Source: Tragulus kanchil (Eukaryota > Chordata > Mammalia > Artiodactyla > Tragulidae). Taken from it: a stretch of DNA of 64,000 nucleotides. The translations under genes and the position numbers were made by a program. Location: assembly GCA_022376925.1 (NCBI GenBank), contig JAIOJX010000026.1:257911830-257975829 (forward strand), written 5' to 3'. The notes under the pieces were generated by a model. The model had not been told where the DNA came from. It saw only the letters and a program-made list of their open reading frames with translations, and searched no databases. This document shows, piece by piece, positions 53,287-64,000 of the stretch (the first letter of the stretch is position 1; every line of letters begins with the position of its first letter).

Positions 53287-53550
53287 GTGCAGAGGGAGGG
53301 AGGAAAGAAGGGAGAAGACCGACACCCAGAGAGAGGCTTGCCATTTATTAATTTGTGATAAAAGCCTTCCTGAAGCATACCCATACTTCTAAAAATAGAA
53401 TATATCCACCATTATTTAACCTGTTTTGGTGTATATATTCCATTTTTAAAAGTATGGGGGTATGCTTCAGGAAGGTTTTCATCACAAATTATTAACTGCC
53501 AAGCCTTTCTCTGGGTGTCAGTCTTCTCTGTTTTCTCCCTCCCTCTTCAC
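53287..53550. repeat. Long imperfect inverted repeat (foldback)
   Basis: The left arm 53287-53410 and right arm 53428-53550 are reverse complements over about 123 bases, at roughly 85-90% identity by eye, with a 17-base spacer. Matching anchors are CTTCCTGAAGCATACCC on the left against GGGTATGCTTCAGGAAG on the right, and CCGACACCCAGAGA against TCTCTGGGTGTCAG. I do not recognise a named element. The arms are diverged, so the structure is not a simple recent sequencing foldback. Confidence 0.9.
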
Positions 53551-53735
53551 AATGACTAAGCATCATTATTACTGACACCTATATTGCAAGTGCAATGTGC
53601 TGTGATATAATATGTGCTTGGAGACATTTAATTCTGTATTAAAATGATCCTAAAATGCCGTGATCAATTTTAGTTTCTCTTTCTGATTTTTATATATTTT
53701 ATGTTTCTCTCCTGATGTTACACTGGCTCTTACAG

Positions 53736-53878
53736 ACCCAGAAAAAGTGGACAACCAAGCTTATGTGATCTTTGTGAAAAGAGAAGATGAGAGCTTACAG
53801 GACTTTCCTATGAACAAAGTGCATATACCTTCTAACATAAAGTTTGATGTTTGGGATAGCTGGATAAGTAAATTCTAG
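53736..53878 (+). other. Unrecognised open stretch behind an acceptor-like site
   Basis: The 48-residue frame ends at TAG (53876-53878) and contains KVDNQAYVIFVKREDE at about 53744-53791 and FDVWDSWISKF at its end. The bases before it (TTACACTGGCTCTTACAG) look like a splice acceptor. The composition resembles a soluble protein rather than translated AT-rich noise, but I cannot assign a family. No ATG precedes it in frame. It could be a retrocopy remnant, an unannotated exon or chance. Confidence 0.2.
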
Positions 53879-55276
53879 ATGAGGAAGCTTTTAGTTAGCT
53901 GCTGAATTCCTTGCAACACTGTGACTTTGTACAGGAACTAAAGGAAGAGTTTCTGCTCTAAAGAGCTCTAAGCCTTGTGGACAGCCTGGTGATTTTCAAA
54001 TTGGACTCAGTGGGACCCCAGGGGTCTGCACCAACCCAACAAAAGATGTTTTACAAATGCTGCAATTAAGTATTTTCTGGCAAATGCTAAAGACTTAAAG
54101 CTATCCTTTCATTGCTTTTATCCATTTTATACTTTGGGGTTCTGAGCTTGACTTGGTTTGAAAACAAAAAGTTCTACTGTTCAGATGCTTTTGGAAATCA
54201 GTGATTTGGGAGATGTACTCTGGTTAACGAGGGGTGACAGTTGTGGGATTGCCTGGCAAGGGATCTTAACTACTTTTGCCAGTTTTTATGTTCTACGTGC
54301 ATTTAAAAATGCAATGCTTTCAAAAATGAGGAGTCACCTTTCCTAGAGAAAGTTTACATTGTTGATACTCTGCTGGTGGCCACTGTGTGACTCAAACAAT
54401 ATTGGCCCACCCCTAAGCTCAATTTATTCTGTTTTGGAGATAAGGACTTCTGATAGCAAGTCATTACATCTTAGGCAAACATACTTATGATATACAACAC
54501 TGGACCATGTTACTTTTAGTGTTAAGACAGTCAGCAGGTTAGGGTTGTCCAAAAAGTTCCTAAAATGCCAATTTTAAAGGACTTAATTCAAGCAAAACTT
54601 ATACCTAGTTACAGCTGCTTCTTTCAAAATGAAGTTACGGTGTTCACTGATCAAAGTGTGTACAGCTATCCGTTAAGGACATCCACAATTACTATTGTCA
54701 TACTTCCAGTTAGGCAGTTCAAATTGCTTAAAACTTGGGTAATGACTACTTGGCTATGTTTGAATGAAGGTCATTTGCCCCTCCATTCACAGCTCATATA
54801 GTGCCTTTTGTACACAACCTCTGGGTCCTTTACCAAGAACACTAATCAAGATACAAAATAGCATTGCAGCAAATAATCTTGTCACAAATTCCATTACACA
54901 GTAAAAGCTAAATAAAAAATAACAGCTTTTCTGCCTATATTTAGAAATTTATATCACTTAGTGTCAGGCAATTCAGAAAGAGAATTCCACAAAAGAGAGG
55001 AAGGTGACAGGAAAAGATCCATTAATGAGCACAAGCACACACACACGCTCACACTTCACCAAGAAAAATGTTAAGAATGAGCCTAGAAAACTTAATAATT
55101 AGGGGTAGGATTTTCTATGTTTTTAACATATTTTACCAAAAATTAGATAAATTAGTATAGTGTCTATTCGGAAATTACTCTGAGCAAATATAGTCATCCA
55201 TATTTAGGATTAACATGACATCTCAACTTAAACATTAAAGAGTTAAAATTCTTGCTTAGGCCAGTTAGCAGATGTT
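53879..55276. other. Unique intron, no named repeat
   Basis: Single-copy sequence following the open stretch at 53736-53878. GTTGTCCAAAAAGTTC at about 54544-54559 resembles a mariner terminal repeat, but no partner was found. A short (AC)n run lies at about 55034-55045. Confidence 0.4.
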
Positions 55277-57355
55277 CTGCTAAAGAAGTTTATGTACTTT
55301 GGCTGGTTTAAGAAGAAAAATATGAATTATTCTCTGTCCCATCTCTTAGGCCTCACAAACACCCTTCGAACTTCCATAACCTTATCATCCATAATTTCTC
55401 AAAACTTTTTATATTTGCTGAGTAATTTTCACTGGTTCCCAGACAAACTCAATTCTGACTGTCTTTCTTGTTTTACAAGAAATCTAGAAATTGGAGGAAG
55501 TGAATGGTTTTAACAAAACACACACTTAGCAGTGCATGTGGGAGCTGACCAATTACTACGGTGCAATGAACACTAATGGATTTCACCTTAGATCTGACTA
55601 TTTTGACCAATTATTTTTCCTTCTTGCTAAGGCCTATTCCTTTTCTTGGTCTCTCATATTGGTAACTCATATATATTAATTTGAAAACAGTTCTTGAAAA
55701 ACAATGCCTAGCTCATTGTAAGCTTAATAAACATAGGAAAATTATTTGCACGAATGACCTTAAAGAACTCATAAAGACCTAAATTCACTCAAACTACACA
55801 TCTTCCTGCATGCCCTCTCAAACATATACATACCCACCTTGCTTTAAACACTTGTGTCTTGTGCTATCATACTTTCTTTTGAAAACCTTCAGGTGATGAC
55901 CTCTAATAGAAAAGGGTAGATTTGTGTGTTTATTCACTGTTACTCTTTTTTATTCATTCAACACTTAACAGTTTGTCTAATACCTTCAGTATGGCATGAT
56001 AGTAATTAAGAGCCAAGGTCTGGAGCAAGATTTCCAGACTTGAATTTTAACACTACTACTTATCAGCAATATAATCCACCAACCTGGGCCTCAGCTTTCT
56101 CATCTGTGAAAGTGGCACCTACTTCAAAGAACCGATGTGAAAACTAAATGAACTATGTAATGTGCTTAGACAATTTCTAGTACAGAATAAGCACTCAATA
56201 AATATTAATTATTTCTATCATACTTCAGACCCTCTACTAGTACTGGGAATGCAATGGTAATAAAATCAGCATATTATTCAGCCATAACATATTATTAATT
56301 GCTAGACATTAAACTGCTAAAGAAGTTTATGTACTTTGGCTGGTTTAAGAAGAAAAATATGAATTATTCTCTGTCCCATCTCTTATGCCTGACAAACACC
56401 CTTGAACTTCCATAACCTTATCATCCATAATTTCTCAAAACTTTTTATATTTGCTGAGTAATTTTCACTGGTTCCCAGACAAACTCAATTCTGACTGTCT
56501 TTCTTGTTTTACAAGAAATCTAGAAATTGGAGGAAGTGAATGGTTTTAACAAAACACACACTTAGCAGTGCATGTGGGAGCTGACCAATTACTACGGTGC
56601 AATGAACACTAATGGATTTCACCTTAGATCTGACTATTTTGACCAATTATTTTTCCTTCTTGCTAAGGCCTATTCCTTTTCTTGGTCTCTCATATTGGTA
56701 ACTCATATATATTAATTTGAAAACAGTTCTTGAAAAACAATGCCTAGCTCATTGTAAGCTTAATAAACATAGGAAAATTATTTGCACGAATGACCTTAAA
56801 GAACTCATAAAGACCTAAATTCACTCAAACTACACATCTTCCTGCATGCCCTCTCAAACATATACATACCCACCTTGCTTTAAACACTTGTGTCTTGTGC
56901 TATCATACTTTCTTTTGAAAACCTTCAGGTGATGACCTCTAATAGAAAAGGGTAGATTTGTGTGTTTATTCACTGTTACTCTTTTTTATTCATTCAACAC
57001 TTAACAGTTTGTCTAATACCTTCAGTATGGCATGATAGTAATTAAGAGCCAAGGTCTGGAGCAAGATTTCCAGACTTGAATTTTAACACTACTACTTATC
57101 AGCAATATAATCCACCAACCTGGGCCTCAGCTTTCTCATCTGTGAAAGTGGCACCTACTTCAAAGAACCGATGTGAAAACTAAATGAACTATGTAATGTG
57201 CTTAGACAATTTCTAGTACAGAATAAGCACTCAATAAATATTAATTATTTCTATCATACTTCAGACCCTGTACTAGTACTGGGAATGCAATGGTAAATAA
57301 AAATCAGCATATTATTCAGCCATAATACGCATATTATTAATTGCTAGACATTAAA
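55277..57355. repeat. Direct duplication 13: 55277-56313 and 56314-57355
   Basis: The copies abut with no filler. The offset is 1037 at the start and 1042 at the end. A small difference sits near CAGCCATAA (56279 versus 57318). Each contains the same full MIR element. Confidence 0.95.
55998..56214 (+). mobile_element. MIR-type SINE, near full length
   Basis: Sense MIR: TAGTAATTAAGAGCCAAGGT, CTGGGCCTCAGCTTTCTCAT, CTGTGAAAGTGGCACCTAC, ending AGCACTCAATAAATATTAAT. It is the clearest MIR here. It recurs at about 57038-57245 and 58126-58331 through duplications 13 and 14. Confidence 0.85.
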
Positions 57356-59207
57356 TCTAGTTCTAGAGCTTTTTGCATTATTTCCTTCTATTAAAATATA
57401 AAATTGTTACCAAAGGATGAAGATACCTTAATAATGGGGGGAAATATTTTAAAAACTGAAAGCTTAAAAAAAACATATTTTGGACATAAAATTGAAGATG
57501 ACATTTAGTATTATCTAACGCTTCATATATTTCTGCTGCTTTTATGGATAAAACTGCATGACAATAACATTATCAATTTTTCCAGAACCAAATTATGGTT
57601 TCAGTTTGTGATTTACTATTATCTTAAGGCATTAGTATTAATTTAAAAAATGTCATTACTAATGTTTTACATCAGAGAGTAATCTATTTTAAGTATGCAA
57701 TTTTAGAATATTTATGTGCTCTTAGTCTATTTACAGTGATTCTTCCCCCTCACCAATGAACCCCTAAAATGGAAATCAGTGCAAAATGCAAAACAGATTT
57801 TGTGCAACAGATAGTTTCAAGAGCATTTACTTTTTATTACTATTTTAGAAAGATGTTTATACTTTTTCCCTTGTTCTGAAAGTAGCAGGTAGAAATATGT
57901 TTTAATGGTTGTGTTTAATATATTATATAAACAATCTATTACTGTGGACTTCAATTATGGAGATGCTTTGCTAAACTGGAGCCATTACCTAATAAGAAGA
58001 ATCTGAAAGCTATGGTATCTGTAAATTTCATTTTGAACAGGTGAAAGTCTTGACCTATGAATAATCTTGAAGATAGGAAGCAAAGTAGGAAAAAGGGAGC
58101 TTTCCAATATAATTTTATTATTTTTGTAATTAAGAGCCAAGGTCTGGAGCAAGATTTCCAGACTTGAATTTTAACACTACTACTTATCAGCAATATAATC
58201 CACCAACCTGGGCCTCAGCTTTCTCATCTGTGAAAGTGGCACCTACTTCAAAGAACCGATGTGAAAACTAAATGAACTATGTAATGTGCTTAGACAATTT
58301 CTAGTACAGAATAAGCACTCAATAAATATTAATTATTTCTATCATACTTCAGACCCTGTACTAGTACTGGGAATGCAATGGTAATAAAAATCAGCATATT
58401 ATTCAGCCATTATACGCATATTATTAATTGCTAGACATTAAATCTAGTTCTAGAGCTTTTTGCATTATTTCCTTCTATTAAAATATAAAATTGTTACCAA
58501 AGGATGAAGATACCTTAATAATGGGGGGAAATATTTTAAAAACTGAAAGCTTAAAAAAAACATATTTTGGACATAAAATTGAAGATGACATTTAGTATTA
58601 TCTAACGCTTCATATATTTCTGCTGCTTTTATGGATAAAACTGCATGACAATAACATTATCAATTTTTCCAGAACCAAATTATGGTTTCAGTTTGTGATT
58701 TACTATTATCTTAAGGCATTAGTATTAATTTAAAAAATGTCATTACTAATGTTTTACATCAGAGAGTAATCTATTTTAAGTATGCAATTTTAGAATATTT
58801 ATGTGCTCTTAGTCTATTTACAGTGATTCTTCCCCCTCACCAATGAACCCCTAAAATGGAAATCAGTGCAAAATGCAAAACAGATTTTGTGCAACAGATA
58901 GTTTCAAGAGCATTTACTTTTTATTACTATTTTAGAAAGATGTTTATACTTTTTCCCTTGTTCTGAAAGTAGCAGGTAGAAATATGTTTTAATGGTTGTG
59001 TTTAATATATTATATAAACAATCTATTACTGTGGACTTCAATTATGGAGATGCTTTGCTAAACTGGAGCCATTACCTAATAAGAAGAATCTGAAAGCTAT
59101 GGTATCTGTAAATTTCATTTTGAACAGGTGAAAGTCTTGACCTATGAATAATCTTGAAGATAGGAAGCAAAGTAGGAAAAAGGGAGCTTTCCAATATAAT
59201 TTTATTA
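57038..59207. repeat. Direct duplication 14: 57038-58120 and 58126-59207
   Basis: The offset is 1087-1088 and the filler is five bases. It overlaps duplication 13 by 318 bases, giving a third copy of the MIR element. Confidence 0.95.
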
Positions 59208-59416
59208 ACTGTTTTTATTCCATTTCCTATCACTGATTTCATTCTATTTCTAGAACCACCACAGAGATCATATCACTGCATCATGAACAGGATGCTGTGC
59301 AATATTTAATATATTATATTCATCTGTACTTAATATTTAATATACTGTGTAGTCATCTGTATTTGAAGGGAGAGCATAATGGAATGATGAAAAGTGCTTA
59401 TTAAATTGTAACTGTT

Positions 59417-59745
59417 GGGCTTCCCCTGGTGGTCCAGTGGGTAAGGACACCGCCTTGCAGTGCAAGGGGTGCCGGTTCGATCCCTGGCCTGGGAAGATCC
59501 CACATGCCGTAGAGCAGCTGGACCCATGTGTCCAATTACCGAGCCAGAGCTCTACAGCACATGCGCCCAGAGCCGGTGCTCTGCGATGACAGAGGCCACC
59601 GTGATGCGGGGCCTACAGGAGCCAAAGAACAAAGACAGATGAAAATAGAGAAATGAAAGACCAACAGAAGTGGCCCGCCCATCCCCCACCCTCCCCACCC
59701 CACTCCCCAGAAAGATAAATAAATAAAAATAAATGTTTAAAAAAA
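59417..59745 (+). mobile_element. Young tRNA-derived SINE of about 310 bp, complete
   Basis: It has a complete head, an intact GGTTCGATCCC at 59473-59483, the body and an (AAAT)n/A tail. The target-site duplication AAATTGTAACTGTT is at 59403-59416 and 59746-59759. Duplication 15 starts inside it. Confidence 0.93.
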
Positions 59746-60327
59746 AAATTGTAACTGTTTATAGACAAAAGCTTCATGTTATTTGATTTTAATTTTGGCA
59801 AAGTACTTAGCACCAATCAGGTTAAGAAAAGATAGGTTATTGACGAAGATGGTGACAAACTAATCAGGTGTTTACTCATCCTCAAGAGAGTGAGTGTTGG
59901 ACTCTAAGTAATTATTTCTTTTCAGTAGTTGGGACTTCGACCTACTTTCAAGCTTAGTAATAAGAATTGGGATGTAGCTCACTGTTGTATTTAACTTTTA
60001 AGCACCAAGTACACTGGCAAAATGGATGAAAATTGCTTTGTAAAGAGGAAGGGAAAAGTCAGGAAAACAGATCTACATTATGCTCTAGTCTCAAGGACTT
60101 GTTATTCTTTACAGGTCCTCACAGTTAATCAATGTGAAGAAAAGAGAAAGAATGGGGGTATTTTATTAATTCACAAAGGAGAAGAGCTCTGGGAGAAGAC
60201 TGTAGAGGGCATTCCAGCCTAGGATGAGAGGTTGCACCAGGGGCTGCTAATGTGAGTCTATCAGCTCTGTTATCATAAGACATTATTGTAAAACATACCC
60301 TGTATTAGAACAATGTACATGTTTGCT

Positions 60328-60354
60328 TGCACGCACACACAAACACACACACAC
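60328..60354. repeat. (CA)n microsatellite
   Basis: Short interrupted CACACA run, recurring near 61513-61539 through duplication 15. Confidence 0.85.
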
Positions 60355-60432
60355 TGAGATCTACATTCGCAAAGATAAGTCCTTCTCTAAACATTCCAGG
60401 CACCAGAGACATCTTGGTGCCTAGATTCTAGA

Positions 60433-60520
60433 GGGCTTCCCTGGTCGCTCAGAGTAAAACAATCTGCCTGTGGTGGGGGAGACCTGGGTGAGGCACTTCC
60501 AGAGTAAGTGACTTGAGTGA
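60433..60520 (+). mobile_element. Bov-tA head fragment
   Basis: GGGCTTCCCTGGTCGCTCAG followed by AATCTGCCTG matches only the head of a Bov-tA-type SINE. The rest is degraded. It recurs at about 61618-61705 through duplication 15. Confidence 0.6.
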
Positions 60521-60668
60521 GGTACGCTCCTACTGCTTCTTCAGCAGTGTTTTATAACAGCTTTTCCAACAAGGTCAGGTCAGACTGACAATACTTCTAA
60601 ATCAAATAACTCAGATTTGGTATAAGTAGCTTTCCTTATGTAAATAATCAGATACATAACTAGTGTTG

Positions 60669-60931
60669 TCCCTGGCCTGGGAAGATCCCACATGTCAGAG
60701 CAGCTGGACCCATGTGTCCAATACCGAGCCAGAGCTCTACAGCACATGCGCCCAGAGCCGGTGCTCTGCGATGACAGAGGCCACCGTGATGCGGGGCCTA
60801 CAGGAGCCAAAGAACAAAGACAGATGAAAATAGAGAAATGAAAGACCAACAGAAGTGGCCCGCCCATCCCCCACCCTCCCCACCCCACTCCCCAGAAAGA
60901 TAAATAAATAAAAATAAATGTTTAAAAAAAA
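60669..60931 (+). mobile_element. 5'-truncated duplicate of the 59417 SINE
   Basis: It begins at TCCCTGGCCTGGG without the tRNA-like head, exactly where duplication 15 begins, and lacks two bases near 60690. It is a product of the segment duplication, not an insertion. Confidence 0.9.
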
Positions 60932-61851
60932 AATTGTAACTGTTTATAGACAAAAGCTTCATGTTATTTGATTTTAATTTTGGCAAAGTACTTAGCACCA
61001 ATCAGGTTAAGAAAAGATAGGTTATTGACGAAGATGGTGACAAACTAATCAGGTGTTTACTCATCCTCAAGAGAGTGAGTGTTGGACTCTAAGTAATTAT
61101 TTCTTTTCAGTAGTTGGGACTTCGACCTACTTTCAAGCTTAGTAATAAGAATTGGGATGTAGCTCACTGTTGTATTTAACTTTTAAGCACCAAGTACACT
61201 GGCAAAATGGATGAAAATTGCTTTGTAAAGTGGAAGGGAAAAGTCAGGAAAACAGATCTACATTATGCTCTAGTCTCAAGGACTTGTTATTCTTTACAGG
61301 TCCTCACAGTTAATCAATGTGAAGAAAAGAGAAAGAATGGGGGTATTTTATTAATTCACAAAGGAGAAGAGCTCTGGGAGAAGACTGTAGGGGGCATTCC
61401 AGCCTAGGATGAGAGGTTGCACCAGGGGCTGCTAATGTGAGTCTATCAGCTCTGTTATCATAAGACATTATTGTAAAACATACCCTGTATTAGAACAATG
61501 TACATGTTTGCTTGCACGCACACACAAACACACACACACTGAGATCTACATTCGCAAAGATAAGTCCTTCTCTAAACATTCCAGGCACCAGAGACATCTT
61601 GGTGCCTAGATTCTAGAGGGCTTCCCTGGTCGCTCAGAGTAAAACAATCTGCCTGTGGTGGGGGAGACCTGGGTGAGGCACTTCCAGAGTAAGTGACTTG
61701 AGTGAGGTACGCTCCTACTGCTTCTTCAGCAGTGTTTTATAACAGCTTTTCCAACAAGGTCAGGTCAGACTGACAATACTTCTAAATCAAATAACTCAGA
61801 TTTGGTATAAGTAGCTTTCCTTATGTAAATAATCAGATACATAACTAGTGT

Positions 61852-63699
61852 GAGCAACACAATATGGTATCCCTCTAAAGATTATTCGTGTATAAAGTGA
61901 ATTTGTAAGATTATTAATGAATGAATACTACCCACTGATTGTTGACTCTCCCTTAAAGATACCCAGAGATAAAATTTGGGAGCCTAATAATTCTTTTCTT
62001 GGTCTTGACGAACGATTACCTTATACTGTTTATTGGATATCAAGAGTTCTCATTATCCAGAAGCTTTAAGACAAGCAGTGAGATGTCACTCCAAATCAGA
62101 ACTTCATTAGAAGTGAAACTTAAATGCCTGCAATGAAACAGTAAGAAAAATAGGAAGGTATCTCACAGAAAAATAGGAAGGTATCACGTAAAAGCATAAA
62201 ACTTGAAAGCTAATAGAACTAATCCAGGCCCTCGATGTAACCAACCAAGTCAGGCCCCACTCCTAGAAGGGTCCACGAAGCCAAATTTCTGCATTGTGCT
62301 AAACCTGGGAAGGTTAGATTGCCTCCACCTACTAAATCAGAAAAACTGGGACACTGGATCTGGCACAAGAGTCTGGGTTAGAAATCTACTGAGGAGTCAG
62401 AAGCCAAGCTATTAAATGATTAAAATTGCTTCTAACAGGCATTATTTTCCACTGTTTCATCAATAAGGAAGCAGGCGCTTCTGTACTATTTCACAGGATG
62501 GGAATGCTTTCTGGAGTTAGATTGTTCAAGGGCTGCTTTTTAAAATAGCAGTACTCTTATCATAGTAAAACTTTCCTGCTGAGTCAAAAGGAAAGTTGGC
62601 CTCATCTACCTTTAAAGCCCAGGAAGAATTTAAATTGTAAAGTTGCCTGGCATGATTCCAGCTGTTGGCCACTACAGATACTTTTAAATACCCACTCTTT
62701 TATTGATCTGAAGGTATATGGATAAGCAGGTATACCCTGTAAATGGAAAACAGAAAGAAGGCCATCTTTTAAAAGTCCAATTGACTGAAAGCAAACAATA
62801 AGAAACCTGCACTTTTCTTTTGTCCATCCAAAGAAACTGGCTCTACCAGACTCCACTCCAGGAGAAAAGAAATAAATCACAAATAGTACCAAGGCGTATC
62901 TATTCCTTATGATGATGAAAGGAGGAAAAGTCCCAAAGCAGAAATAATATTTCCAATAAGGATATTAAATCAATGCTATTCTGATCGCAGGTCCACCTTT
63001 TCCTAATCCCCACTGATTTTTATTCAGCTCTATTTGAAGCCACCATAGAACTCTGTTTTAGGAAGCCTCCTTACTCTCAACAAATTTAATTAGCAGGGAT
63101 GATAAAACAGATTCTGTAACAGAAAAGGGCTAACCTAGAAACATAAACACTGATAAATTGTAATGGAACACTTGGGCATAAAATGTGCCAGAAGACATCT
63201 AGCTTTGCAAAATGTGGACAAGATCAGGATGTCAGACAGATGAGTGTATGTCTGCATGCGTGCGTGTGTGTGGGGGTGCATGTGTGTAAAGATGGGGTTC
63301 ACCCAAGGTTGCCTGAGTGAGGATGAAAATTCAGGAGGAATTCTAGAGTTGTCACTTAATATAAAAAAGGAGACTAATGGAATTAAGGGAAGCCTACATG
63401 TAACCAGCAACAGGTTCTTTCTTTTGGCCAAACTCTGGTGCTAAGAGAGAAGCAGACTCCGTTATGACACATTTTTAGTTATGTCATGCCAAGTAGTGTA
63501 AAAACCAGACCTACCTTCAATGAACAGACTTGAAAAACACATAATAGAATGTATAGTGTACAATGTTCTCAATTTGAGATTCTGAAACTTTAAGATAAAT
63601 ATGGTAATTTTGTGTTTGGAAGTTTAAGAATGAAGTCAAAACTGTAGTTAGAGGTTACAGTCCCGGGTTTAATATAAAGTTACAAGCTGGGAATAACCA
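61852..63699. other. Unique intron, no gene seen
   Basis: A short direct repeat (GAAAAATAGGAAGGTATC) occurs twice near 62145-62186. Otherwise no element or credible reading frame was recognised. Confidence 0.4.
63243..63290. repeat. (TG)n microsatellite
   Basis: Interrupted GTGTGT/GCGTGTGTG run. Confidence 0.85.
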
Positions 63700-63860
63700 T
63701 TTCAGTTCAGTTCAGCTCAGTTGCTCAGTTGTGTCCAACTCTTTGTGACCCCAAGGACTGCAGCACGCCAGGCCTCCCTGTCCTTCATCATCTCCTGGAG
63801 TCTGTCCAAACTCATGTCCATTGACTCTGAAGCCATCCAACCATCTCATCCTAAATATAT
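63700..63860 (-). mobile_element. BovB-derived (Bov-A type) fragment
   Basis: Antisense signature of the BovB 3' end and the SINEs built from it: (CAGTT)n, CTCAGTTGTGTCCAACTC, GCAGCACGCCAGGCCTCCCT and CAAACTCATGTCCATTGACT. It is diagnostic of ruminants among mammals. Confidence 0.9.
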
Positions 63861-64000
63861 TATTTCCTTATTCCAGAGAGTCCCTCAGAGAAGCAAACTG
63901 TAAGGAACTACTAAAGAGAAAGAAGGAAAGAGGGACTAGAAAACAGTTATCATCAGACCTTTCTCTTTGTTGTTTTTGTATTTTTTGAAGAACTTTCTTT

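Larger units (their letters stand above)
59481..61851. repeat. Direct duplication 15: 59481-60666 and 60669-61851
   Basis: This is the longest unit, at an offset of 1185-1188. Copy 1 starts inside a SINE, so copy 2 has a SINE lacking its 5' end. A few substitutions separate the copies, for example near 60048/61236 and 60207/61392. Confidence 0.95.
10206..64000 (-). other. FIGN: FIGN intron upstream of the terminal coding exon
   Basis: No coding exon with convincing protein similarity occurs upstream of the acceptor. FIGN is known to be a large gene (over 100 kb in human) with its reading frame concentrated in the last exon, so this stretch is most simply one intron. I scanned for a donor preceded by codons for the short N-terminal peptide and found none. 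The contents are itemised separately. Confidence 0.65.

Noticed and set aside
54544..54559. Mariner-like terminal repeat GTTGTCCAAAAAGTTC
   Set aside because: No inverted partner, TA target duplication or transposase remnant was found nearby.
59473..59483. B-box-like GGTTCGATCCC as a tRNA gene
   Set aside because: It sits in the head of a SINE with target-site duplications; no cloverleaf with an intact acceptor stem follows.

Overview
The window is nuclear DNA from a cetartiodactyl mammal, almost certainly a ruminant. It holds a vertebrate gene with a mammalian exon-intron layout. It also holds repeats diagnostic of the group: Bov-tA SINEs, a BovB-derived (Bov-A type) fragment, CHR-like tRNA-Glu SINEs, a cetartiodactyl L1 3' end, plus ancient MIR and MLT1 copies. 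The species cannot be fixed. A roughly 310-bp tRNA-derived SINE with perfect target-site duplications is the most conspicuous young repeat. I do not recall it as a standard cattle family, so a less-studied ruminant lineage such as chevrotains is possible.

The only protein-coding feature I can support is the large terminal coding exon of FIGN (fidgetin, an AAA-family microtubule-severing protein) on the minus strand at 7952-10203. It is intact over about 750 codons. The true start codon lies in an upstream exon at higher coordinates that I did not find; exon numbering below starts at the TTG (Leu) at 10201. Bases below 7951 are the 3' UTR and 3' flank. Bases from 10204 to the end read as one long AT-rich intron with SINEs, L1, MIR and MLT1 fragments, microsatellites and a few stretches that look like conserved homeodomain-site-rich enhancers.

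The strongest unexplained structure is a set of fifteen head-to-tail duplications of unrelated sequence. Each unit is 1.04-1.19 kb and nearly identical to its partner, and the two copies are abutting or separated by 0-66 bases of filler. Several fillers look like error-rich rewritings of neighbouring sequence. The uniform length, unrelated content and noisy joins point to unmerged overlapping contigs in the assembly rather than biology. Collapsing them would shorten the window to roughly 47-48 kb. They create duplicated SINEs, L1 ends, MIRs and spurious paired ORFs. FIGN's coding exon is not affected.

Other points of interest are a long imperfect foldback (53287-53550), a 71-bp tandem repeat containing a perfect 10-bp stem (46056-46197), replacement of the Walker B acidic pair and sensor 1 residue in fidgetin, a candidate enhancer at 12110-12460, and an unrecognised 48-codon open stretch behind an acceptor-like site (53736-53878). 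I found no bacterial-type system, CRISPR array, rRNA or functional tRNA gene.
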